Shown here piece by piece: positions 52,319 to 60,918 of a DNA stretch of 64,000 bases. This stretch comes from Oscillospiraceae bacterium (lineage in GTDB: Bacteria > Bacillota > Clostridia > Oscillospirales > Ruminococcaceae). Both the position numbers and the translations under genes were made by a program. The DNA is taken from the NCBI GenBank assembly GCA_025757985.1, contig CP107210.1, positions 1,426,001-1,490,000 of the forward strand. The letters are read 5' to 3'. The notes beneath the pieces are model-generated. The model saw only the letters and a program-made list of their open reading frames with translations. It made no database searches and was not told where the DNA came from. Every line of letters begins with the position of its first letter. Position 1 is the first letter of the stretch.

Positions 52319-52924
52319 ATGGGTGGAATGAAAGATAAAGAACGCTTTTCTGCTGGGCTGGTTTCAAAACCGTTTTGGTTTTATGAATATAAGACCTACG
52401 CGGAACAATTGAATAAAGGATATACGACGGAAGAAATAAAAGCACAGGCTCTACAGATGAACTTGTTTCCGGCGGCAAAAGAATATCGCGTTAAAGAAAT
52501 TCTCTCCTGCGTATCACGCCGAGTAATGCAATTCGAGCCAGAGTGGCGAGATGTTTTTATGCAACAGAGTATTTCTGGTCAAAAGCTGATGGTGTTGTTG
52601 TCAATTATGGCTGATGACAAACTGTTTTTTATGTTTATGTACCGGACATACAGGGACAAACTGATTATCGGTGCAGATCGTTTGGAATCTAGCGAAGTAC
52701 TATCCTTCTTTAGGCTTATGCAGAACGCATCTGAGGAAATAAGTCAATGGAAGGATACTACAATTCGGAAGCTGTCCCAGTCGTACCGTAGACTGCTCAA
52801 TGATGCAGGGCTTCTTATGGGTGAAAAAATCATTCCACCCCTGCCAAGTGTAGCGGTAAAGCGTTATCTGAAAGAGCATGATATGAGTGCATACTTACAA
52901 GCCATCACAGGAGCAGATGAATGA
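52319..52924 (+). CDS. brxA: BREX protein BrxA (DUF1819)
   Basis: The 201-residue protein matches BrxA, a small helical DNA-binding protein (NusB-like fold) needed in most BREX type 1 systems. Visible family features are FSAGLVSKPFWFYEYKTYAEQLNKG at the N-terminus and the helix-rich core. It is the first gene of the operon and overlaps brxB by ATGA. The ATG at 52319 has only a modest GAGAG ribosome site; an alternative ATG lies nine bases on. Confidence 0.9.
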   Translation: MGGMKDKERFSAGLVSKPFWFYEYKTYAEQLNKGYTTEEIKAQALQMNLFPAAKEYRVKEILSCVSRRVMQFEPEWRDVFMQQSISGQKLMVLLSIMADDKLFFMFMYRTYRDKLIIGADRLESSEVLSFFRLMQNASEEISQWKDTTIRKLSQSYRRLLNDAGLLMGEKIIPPLPSVAVKRYLKEHDMSAYLQAITGADE

Positions 52925-53490
52925 ACACGGATCAGAAGTTAAATAAGCTCGATGACTTTCTACATACAATTTCCACAGAAACAACAACCGGACTCGGCGG
53001 TGAGGCTGGATATTATGTGTTCAGCTATGACCCAAAAGATGAAATGAAAGTCCGGCACTGGACTGCACGGGAAGTTGAAATGTTGCAAGAAAACCATCGG
53101 CCAGTGGTAGAGTTTGACCTCTATAAGATTATGACCACTCTGCTGGTAGATAAGCATCCCCGAAAAAAATATGAGGGGTTGGAGATGCGTTATGGTAGTA
53201 TGACGCGCGTTGTCAACGCTGCTAATAGTGTATTGCACATCGGTCTGCCGATGGATCTTATGTTGAACTATATTGTGGAACACATACCAAAAGAAGATTC
53301 TATCATTCTTCTAACAGGTGTAGGGAAATGCTACCCACTTCTGCGTTCGCACAAAATCTTGAATGACCTGCATGATCGTCTGGCACAGGGAATCGTACTT
53401 ATGATGTTCCCCGGCAAATACGAAGATGGTTATTTGTATCTCTTTGGAGAAGTAAAGGACGGCAACAATTACCGCGCGAAGCCTATCTAA
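52921..53490 (+). CDS. brxB: BREX protein BrxB (DUF1788)
   Basis: The 189-residue protein matches BrxB, a conserved BREX core component of unknown biochemical role. Typical blocks are RPVVEFDLYKIM near residue 60, YIVEHIPKEDSIILLTGVGKCYPLLRSHKILNDLH near 120-155 and the end MMFPGKYEDGYLYLFGEVKDGNNYRAKPI. Its ATG overlaps the brxA stop, so the two are translationally coupled. The protein is complete. Confidence 0.9.
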   Translation: MNTDQKLNKLDDFLHTISTETTTGLGGEAGYYVFSYDPKDEMKVRHWTAREVEMLQENHRPVVEFDLYKIMTTLLVDKHPRKKYEGLEMRYGSMTRVVNAANSVLHIGLPMDLMLNYIVEHIPKEDSIILLTGVGKCYPLLRSHKILNDLHDRLAQGIVLMMFPGKYEDGYLYLFGEVKDGNNYRAKPI

Positions 53491-53516
53491 AGGAACGCGT
53501 AATGGGAGGAACCGAT

Positions 53517-56500
53517 ATGAATATTGGTCAGATGTTTGCGAAACCAATCAACCGTGACATTAAACCGGTTGTTAAACCCGGTCAGGTTGATGACGCCACC
53601 GTCAAACTGGAACTTCAGGAATATGTTGTGACGCAGGAACTCCAAAAGCACTTTGCGGAATTTTTCTCAAATTATCGTTTGGGCATTGGGGCCAATACCG
53701 ACCGCATTGGTGTCTGGATCTCCGGCTTCTTCGGAAGTGGTAAATCGCACTTTCTGAAGATGCTTTCCTATCTGATCGATGATGATGAGGTTGACGGCAA
53801 GCCAGCGCTCGACTATTTCATCGAGGACAACAAAATTGAAAGCCAAAAGGTGTTGGATGACATCCGTGCTGCCGAAAGCGTTGACACTGATGTTATCCTG
53901 TTTGACATTGCCTCCAAGAGCCGCACCAGCAGTGCAGCCAAGCGCGATGTCATCACAATGGTGTTTCTCCGTGCTTTCAATGAAAAGTTGGGCTATTCCT
54001 ACCAGTATCCCCGTATGGCCGATTTAGAGCGTAAGCTGGATGCAGAGGGGAAACTCGAAAAATTCCGTGAGCGTGTTTGCGAGCTAACCTTTGAAAATTG
54101 GGAAGATGCTGTAGCCGGTATTGATATTGAGCAGGATGCTTTTGTTCAGGCGATGGTTGAGCAGGGTATTATGAGTGAGGATGCTGCTCGCAGCTGGTGT
54201 GACCGCGTAGGTGAAGAATACAGCATCAGCACTGAAGATTTTGCTAAGCTCGTGCAAAAGCATATTGAACGCAAGGGCAACGACCATCATGTTGTTTTCT
54301 GCGTTGATGAGGTCGGCCAGTACATTGGTGATGATTCCAATATGATGCTGGATCTCCAAGCGCTGGAGCATGACTTGGCGGGCAAATGCAAAGGCAAAGC
54401 GTGGATGCTCGTCACGGCGCAGGAAGCCATCGACAAGATTCAAGTTGTCAATGCAGTAGACTTCTCTAAAATTCAGGGGCGTTTTGATACGCGCCTGTCC
54501 TTGTCCTCCAGCGATGTGGCGGAGGTCGTTAAAAAGCGTATTCTGAAGAAGAACGCCGCAGCACAGGCAGAGTTGGAATCCATTTATCCCCAGAAAGTGG
54601 ATGCCTTAAACACTATCGTCAAATTCTCCGGTGATATGCCGGAAATGAAACTTTACGAAAGCGCGGCAGATTTTGCGGACGTATATCCGTTTGTACCCTA
54701 TCAGTTTAACCTGTTAGGTAAAGTATTGGATGCGGTTCGCCTGTTCAGCAGCCCCGGCAAGAACAGCTCCTATGGTGAGCGTTCGATGCTGAGTATGTAT
54801 CTGAGCACTTCCAAAAGAATCCAGAACGAGGAAGAAGGCATTCTGGTTCCCTTCAGCGCGTTCTATCAGGGAATTTCGACACTGGTTGACCACGAGACCT
54901 CCATTGCAATTACCAACGCTCTGCGGAACAATTATCTGAACCCGGACCGCGAAGAAATCTGCTTCGAGGTCGAAGTGCTCAAAGTCCTGTTCATGGTTAA
55001 GAATGTTCAGGAGTTTAAGGCTCCCACCGTGCAGAACATTGCAACGCTGATGGCCTCCCGGATGGACGAGGACCGCTACCAGCTGGAAAAGCGCGTTGAG
55101 ATTGCCCTGAAAAAACTGGTACAGCAGCAACTGGTGCAGAACCTCGGTGATAACTACATTTTCCTGACCAACGAGGAGCAGGAAGTCAACCGTGAAATCG
55201 CACAGCGTCAGGTTGAAGATTCCGAGATGAACCGTGAGCTGGCTTCTCTGATTTTTGATGAGAACTACCGCGCGGACAAGTACCGCTATCCCTATTTGAA
55301 CGGCAGATACACCTTCGGCTTCAACCGCAAGATTGACGAATACGATGCCCTCTCCCGCCCGGACAATGCCGTTACCGTCAAGATCATTACTTCGCGCGGC
55401 GATGATGCAGACGAGAACCGCTTGAAGATGCTTTCTGCCGGTGAAAGCGGCGACCACACGATTTTTGTGCTGCTGCATGATGACACCCGCCTGAACAATG
55501 AGCTGCGGACCATGTTGCAGATTCAGAATTATCTGCGCAGCGGCACCGCCGGTCGTATTACCAAGTACCGGACGATTTGCGATGCCAAACAGGAGGAAGT
55601 CGAGGAACGCCGCCAGAACGTTAAAGTATTCTTAAAGCAGGCCCTCACGGAAGCGGATATTTTCGTGTACGGCACAAAGCTGCCCGGCAGCTCCCGCGAC
55701 TTTGAAACCCGCCTGAACGATGCCTTTAAGCAGCAGGTGGAGCGCCTGTTCAACCACCTGACGGATATTGATAAGGCCGTATCAGAGCAGGATATTGGCA
55801 AGCTGTTCGCCGATATTGGGCAGTTGCACATGAGTGGTGCCGGTACCAATAACAGCCGCGCGCTGGAAGATATTCGCACCAAAATTGAGCGCAATTCTAT
55901 GGCGCATACGGTCACTTCCCTGAAAACACTGCTGAACATTTTCACGAAAGAACCGTATGGATTCCTGCCGGTGGATGTGGAATGGCTTGTTGCACAGCTG
56001 TTTGTGGACGGCATTCTGACGCTGACGATGAACCATGAACAAATCAGCGCCGGCAGCAGAAACCCGCAGGAGTTCCAGCGTCTGTTTACGAGGGTGGAAT
56101 TCCAAGAACGCCTGCTGTGCGATATTCGCAAGCACGCCACGGACAAGCAGAAACGCCTTGTCCGCGATATGATGCGCGACCTGTTCAATAAGGGCGTTTC
56201 GTCTGACGATGACGAGGATTTGATGCATGAGCTGCAAAGCGAATGCGATAAAATGCTTCGCAGTCTGAATGAACAGAAGTCGGCTTACGAAAGAGAGCCT
56301 TATCTGCCCGGCAAAACCACGGTGCAGGCTGGCGAAGCGCTGATGCTGGCGCTTACCATTCCGACCAATACGGATGCTTTCTATACCGCGTTGGAGGATG
56401 AGCAGGATAACTACCGCGATTTCAAGGAATCGTATGAGTACCTGCGGGACTTTTTCAACGGGGGGCAGATCAAAAACTTCCGCGAAGCCCATGCAGCCGT

Positions 56501-57134
56501 TGAACTGTACAAAAACAACCAGAGCCAGATTCACGATGACGAAGTGAAAAAGGCTGCGGATGCCATGAGCAAGATTCTGGCGATGGCAGAACCCTACGAA
56601 AAAATCCGCACCCTGTCTACCCTGCGCAGCGAGTTTATGGACAAGTACAATGCGCTGAAAGCGCAGGAAATTGCCCCGGCCAAGGATTATGTGGCAGGCT
56701 GCTATGACCGTATTCTCCAGTATCTTGACACCGACCAGTGCAAGCAGCGCTTCCAGTCGGCGGTGGAAGCCGAACGCGATGCGGCGGTGAGCAAGGTTGA
56801 AAATGTACAGAACCTGAATGATCTGGTGCTGCTGAAAGCCGATGCAAATACAAATAAGATTCAGTGGTTCAACAAAATCGACGACTACAAGAACGCGCAG
56901 CAGCCGGTGGTGCCTACACCGTCTCCATCCAGCAATCAAGGTGGTACGGCTCCCGCGCCGGTTCAGCCTACGCCGGTGGTTCGCCGCCGCGTTACGGTCA
57001 GCATTCAGGACGTGACACCGGCATCGTGGCAGATCAATACCACGGCAGAGCTGGACGATTACATTGAAAAGCTGCGCCGTGCGTTGGAGCAAAAGCTGAG
57101 CAATGGCGATACCTTGAACGTGGATATTTGGTAA
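53517..57134 (+). CDS. brxC: BREX ATPase BrxC
   Basis: The 1205-residue AAA-type ATPase is the large motor-like component of BREX. The P-loop GFFGSGKSHFLKML lies near residue 70-83 and the Walker B region HHVVFCVDEVGQY near residue 260. Length matches the family (about 1200). The ATG at 53517 is chosen because GGAGG lies 7 bases upstream and MNIGQMFAKPINRDIKPVV is the family N-terminus; an earlier ATG at 53502 has no ribosome site. The C-terminal region has a proline-rich linker (VVPTPSPSS). Confidence 0.92.
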   Translation: MNIGQMFAKPINRDIKPVVKPGQVDDATVKLELQEYVVTQELQKHFAEFFSNYRLGIGANTDRIGVWISGFFGSGKSHFLKMLSYLIDDDEVDGKPALDYFIEDNKIESQKVLDDIRAAESVDTDVILFDIASKSRTSSAAKRDVITMVFLRAFNEKLGYSYQYPRMADLERKLDAEGKLEKFRERVCELTFENWEDAVAGIDIEQDAFVQAMVEQGIMSEDAARSWCDRVGEEYSISTEDFAKLVQKHIERKGNDHHVVFCVDEVGQYIGDDSNMMLDLQALEHDLAGKCKGKAWMLVTAQEAIDKIQVVNAVDFSKIQGRFDTRLSLSSSDVAEVVKKRILKKNAAAQAELESIYPQKVDALNTIVKFSGDMPEMKLYESAADFADVYPFVPYQFNLLGKVLDAVRLFSSPGKNSSYGERSMLSMYLSTSKRIQNEEEGILVPFSAFYQGISTLVDHETSIAITNALRNNYLNPDREEICFEVEVLKVLFMVKNVQEFKAPTVQNIATLMASRMDEDRYQLEKRVEIALKKLVQQQLVQNLGDNYIFLTNEEQEVNREIAQRQVEDSEMNRELASLIFDENYRADKYRYPYLNGRYTFGFNRKIDEYDALSRPDNAVTVKIITSRGDDADENRLKMLSAGESGDHTIFVLLHDDTRLNNELRTMLQIQNYLRSGTAGRITKYRTICDAKQEEVEERRQNVKVFLKQALTEADIFVYGTKLPGSSRDFETRLNDAFKQQVERLFNHLTDIDKAVSEQDIGKLFADIGQLHMSGAGTNNSRALEDIRTKIERNSMAHTVTSLKTLLNIFTKEPYGFLPVDVEWLVAQLFVDGILTLTMNHEQISAGSRNPQEFQRLFTRVEFQERLLCDIRKHATDKQKRLVRDMMRDLFNKGVSSDDDEDLMHELQSECDKMLRSLNEQKSAYEREPYLPGKTTVQAGEALMLALTIPTNTDAFYTALEDEQDNYRDFKESYEYLRDFFNGGQIKNFREAHAAVELYKNNQSQIHDDEVKKAADAMSKILAMAEPYEKIRTLSTLRSEFMDKYNALKAQEIAPAKDYVAGCYDRILQYLDTDQCKQRFQSAVEAERDAAVSKVENVQNLNDLVLLKADANTNKIQWFNKIDDYKNAQQPVVPTPSPSSNQGGTAPAPVQPTPVVRRRVTVSIQDVTPASWQINTTAELDDYIEKLRRALEQKLSNGDTLNVDIW

Positions 57135-57167
57135 GGATTTTCCGACAACAACGAAAAGAGGAACACT

Positions 57168-60100
57168 ATGGAAAAGGCATCCCTTAAAAAATTTGCGGTG
57201 GACGCCCGCCGCAAGTTGATCGAAGATGTTAAATTCCAGCTGGGGCTGTATGGCATTACGGAAAACGGCATTCTGGAGCCGCAGACCGGCACGGACAGTG
57301 CGCTGATTTTTGACCTTGGCAACGGCAATACGCAGACCATCAAGGGTGAGCGCTATGTGAAGCAATACCGCAATCTGGTGGAGCATCTGCGCGGATTTTA
57401 CGGTGCTGCCAACACCAAGCAGCAGCTTGACCAGTTTGCGGAGGAAATGGCCTACACATGGTTCAACCGCTTGATTGCCATCCGCTTTATGGAGGTCAAC
57501 CGCTATATCCCGGTGCGTGTTCTTTCCAGCGAAATCAAGGGGCAGAATCTGCCGGATCTGGTTAAGTCTCCTTTCGCTGGCGATTTGGAGTTTGACGAGA
57601 ACGAAAAACAGCAGATTTTTGCCTTGCAGGATGCGAACAAGGAGGATGACCTTTTCCGCTTCTTGTTCTTCAAGCAGTGCAATGATTTGAACCGCATCCT
57701 GCCCTATCTGTTTGAAAATCTAAATGGCGATGACAGCTTTTCGGAACTGCTGGTTGTTTTGAGCTTCAATGACCCCAACGGTGTGGTTTACCGCTTGGTC
57801 CATGATATAGACGAAGCGTGGTTTGATATTCACGCCAAGGGCGATGACGGTAATCCTGTCGGTCAGGTACAGGTTATTGGCTGGATGTACCAGTATTACA
57901 ACACCGATCCCAAAGACAAGGTGTTTGCTGATTTGAAAAAGAATATCAAAATCAGCAAAGAGAACATTCCTGCCGCAACCCAGCTGTTTACCCCGGATTG
58001 GATCGTGCGCTACATGGTCGAAAACAGCCTTGGCCGCTTATGGTATGAGGGACACCCGGACTTTGATAAATCCGAGTGGAAATACTATCTGGATGAAGCG
58101 CAGCAGGAACCGCAGGTGGAGCAGCAGCTTGCAGAGATTCGCGCCCGATATGCCAACATTGAGCCGGAACAGCTGAAAGTCATTGACCCCTGCATGGGCA
58201 GCGGCCATATTTTGTGCTATCTGTTTGATGTGCTGATGCAGATTTATCTGGACAATGGCTACTCCCGCCGTGAGGCTGTGCGCTCTATTCTGGAAAACAA
58301 CCTTTTTGGTCTGGACATTGACAAGCGCGCGGCACAGATTGCCTATTTTTCTGTGATGATGAAAGCGCGTGAGTATGACAGCGGCTTCTTTGACCGCAGC
58401 AAGATTCCGCAGCCCAAGGTGTATGATATTAAGGAGAGCAACGGTATCAACCGCAACCAGCTGAAATTCTTCGGCAATGGGCTTTCTGACTTTGAGCGCA
58501 ATGAGGCGCGCTTGCAGCTGGAAGGGCTGCTGGATACGCTGACAGATGCAAAAGAGTACGGCTCCATTCTGAATATGGGCAGTTATAACTGGGACTTGCT
58601 GCGCAGCTGCGCGGATGTTGCCGGTGAAGATGCGCAGGTTTCGATGGAAAGTGTCGGACTAGAAAAAACTGTGGCTAGGCTGAAGCCATTAATTAATATT
58701 GGCGAAGCCATGGGCCAAAAGTATGATGTGGTCGTGACGAATCCGCCTTACATGGGGGGAAATTACTCCCCGGCACTTAGCAGTTATCTTAAAAAGAACT
58801 ACTCGAATTCAAAAGCAGATTTGTTTGCGGTTTTTGAAGAACGCTGTATGGAGATGACTCGCGAAAAAGTCTCCATGGTTACACCGGAATCATGGATGTT
58901 TTTATATACCTACTTGGGCATCAGAGAAAATATATTCAATAATTTCATTATCGAGAATATTGTTCATCTTGGATTTAAGGCTTTTGATTGTGGCTTTGGA
59001 ACAGCAGCCTTTGTGTTGGATAAACACAGGGTTAATGATTTCAAGGGAAAATACGACCGACTTGTGGGTTATGCAACAGCCGAAGAAAAGCAATTGAATT
59101 TCAATAACGCAAAAGATGTTTACGTGTCTTCAAATGAAATCTTTCGACAACTCCCCAATAAAATACTTGCATACTGGTGCAAAGAATCGTTTGCAAATGT
59201 CTTGGGTCACACTGCACCATTAGGAAATAGTGTTGAGTTAAATCCGGGAATAAAAACGGGAAATAACGATTTGTTTTTACGCTTGTGGTATGAAGTAGCG
59301 AAAAAGAAGACCGCATCAAAACCAACGCTACAAAGTCTTTCGACGAGTAAAAACAAGTGGTATTACTATAATAAGGGCGGCGGCTATCATAAGTGGTATG
59401 GTGGCTATGAGCACGTTGTAGATTTTGAAAATAACGCACTTAATATTCGAGCAACCATTAGTAGGGATACTTATCGGCTTCGAAATCCTGAAAATTATTT
59501 TGTAAAGGGAATTTTGTGGCCTCTTATTGGTAGTGATAAGTTTAGCTGCAGATATTTACCGGAAAATGTACTTAGTGATGTTGCGTCAAACACTATATTT
59601 TTCCATCGCGATTTCAATTATAACGTGATGGCGTTTATGAACTCATCTGTATTCAATTTGATATTGAATATGATAAACCCGACTGTTAGTTATCCGATTG
59701 ATAGTATTTGGAAAGTGCCATATAAAAGCGAGAAAAGGCTAAATACAGATGATATTGTCAGACAAAATATAGACCTTGCAAAATCTGATTGGGACTCTTT
59801 CGAAACATCGTGGGACTTTGCCGAGCATCCGCTTGTAAAATGGTCACATGACCTGTGGGATTGTACGTCCATCGCCGCCACGATGGACTACTATTACAAC
59901 GGCGAGCGCCCCGAAGTCTCCTGCCCGGTGGAGCTGTGCTATATGCTCTGGCAGGGCGAGTGCAATGACCGCTTCGCCAAGCTCAAAGCTAACGAGGAAG
60001 AACTCAACCGCATCTTCATCGACATCTATGGATTGCAGGATGAACTGACCCCCGAAGTCGAGGATAAGGACGTCACCGTGCGCAAAGCCGATTTGAGCCG

Positions 60101-60836
60101 CGACATCCGCAGCCTGCTCTCCTACGCAGTCGGCTGCATCCTTGGCCGCTACTCGCTGGATAAGCCCGGTCTTGCCTATGCCGGCGGTGAATGGGATGCC
60201 GGTAAATACTCCCGGTTCCAACCTGTGGCCGATAATGTGGTTCCCCTGTGCGATGAGGAATATTTCGGCGAAAATGACCTTGTGAACCGTGTTGTAGACT
60301 TCATAAAAGAAGTGTTCGGTGCAGCGTCGCTGGAAGAAAACCTTGCGTTCATTGCCAAGGCGTTGGGCAACAAGGGCAACACCAGCCGTGAAATCATCCG
60401 CAATTATTTCCTGAAGGACTTCTTTGCAGACCACTGCAAGATTTACCAGAAGCGCCCCATCTACTGGATGTTTGACAGCGGCAAGAAGAATGGCTTCAAG
60501 GCGCTGGTCTACCTCCACCGCTGGGATGCCGATACCACCGGCCGCGTCAACAACAACTATCTCAGTCCGCTGCTGCGCACCTATGCCCAGCAGATCGTGC
60601 AGGAAAACAACGTCATTTCTGCCAGCAGCGATGCCCGCACGGTATCGCTTGCCCAAAAGCGTCTGGATAAGCTGAAGTTACAGCAGGCCGAGTGCGAAAA
60701 GTACGAGAAGAATATCGCCCACCTTGCCGGTCTGCGCATCTCCCTTGACCTTGACGATGGTGTAAAGGTCAACTATGTCAAGGCACAGACCGCCGCCGAT
60801 GGCAAAAACCTGAACGTGCTTGCACCCCTTAAATAA
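57168..60836 (+). CDS. pglX: BREX adenine methyltransferase PglX
   Basis: This 1222-residue N6-adenine methyltransferase marks host DNA and sets the target of BREX. Motif I DPCMGSGHILCYL lies near residue 340 and motif IV NPPYMGGNYSP near residue 525; both are intact. The target-reading part after motif IV (about 58640-59860) is visibly AT-richer and uses different codons than the flanking parts of the same gene, which points to exchange of this domain. No phase-variation repeat tract was seen. The ATG at 57168 follows GAGGAACACT. Confidence 0.93.
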   Translation: MEKASLKKFAVDARRKLIEDVKFQLGLYGITENGILEPQTGTDSALIFDLGNGNTQTIKGERYVKQYRNLVEHLRGFYGAANTKQQLDQFAEEMAYTWFNRLIAIRFMEVNRYIPVRVLSSEIKGQNLPDLVKSPFAGDLEFDENEKQQIFALQDANKEDDLFRFLFFKQCNDLNRILPYLFENLNGDDSFSELLVVLSFNDPNGVVYRLVHDIDEAWFDIHAKGDDGNPVGQVQVIGWMYQYYNTDPKDKVFADLKKNIKISKENIPAATQLFTPDWIVRYMVENSLGRLWYEGHPDFDKSEWKYYLDEAQQEPQVEQQLAEIRARYANIEPEQLKVIDPCMGSGHILCYLFDVLMQIYLDNGYSRREAVRSILENNLFGLDIDKRAAQIAYFSVMMKAREYDSGFFDRSKIPQPKVYDIKESNGINRNQLKFFGNGLSDFERNEARLQLEGLLDTLTDAKEYGSILNMGSYNWDLLRSCADVAGEDAQVSMESVGLEKTVARLKPLINIGEAMGQKYDVVVTNPPYMGGNYSPALSSYLKKNYSNSKADLFAVFEERCMEMTREKVSMVTPESWMFLYTYLGIRENIFNNFIIENIVHLGFKAFDCGFGTAAFVLDKHRVNDFKGKYDRLVGYATAEEKQLNFNNAKDVYVSSNEIFRQLPNKILAYWCKESFANVLGHTAPLGNSVELNPGIKTGNNDLFLRLWYEVAKKKTASKPTLQSLSTSKNKWYYYNKGGGYHKWYGGYEHVVDFENNALNIRATISRDTYRLRNPENYFVKGILWPLIGSDKFSCRYLPENVLSDVASNTIFFHRDFNYNVMAFMNSSVFNLILNMINPTVSYPIDSIWKVPYKSEKRLNTDDIVRQNIDLAKSDWDSFETSWDFAEHPLVKWSHDLWDCTSIAATMDYYYNGERPEVSCPVELCYMLWQGECNDRFAKLKANEEELNRIFIDIYGLQDELTPEVEDKDVTVRKADLSRDIRSLLSYAVGCILGRYSLDKPGLAYAGGEWDAGKYSRFQPVADNVVPLCDEEYFGENDLVNRVVDFIKEVFGAASLEENLAFIAKALGNKGNTSREIIRNYFLKDFFADHCKIYQKRPIYWMFDSGKKNGFKALVYLHRWDADTTGRVNNNYLSPLLRTYAQQIVQENNVISASSDARTVSLAQKRLDKLKLQQAECEKYEKNIAHLAGLRISLDLDDGVKVNYVKAQTAADGKNLNVLAPLK

Positions 60837-60918
60837 CAAACCGCCGATACACTGGGGTGCAATTCTGCCTCCGGTGTATTGGTGTTTATACTACAAGATA
60901 AAGGAACGATGAACCCGC

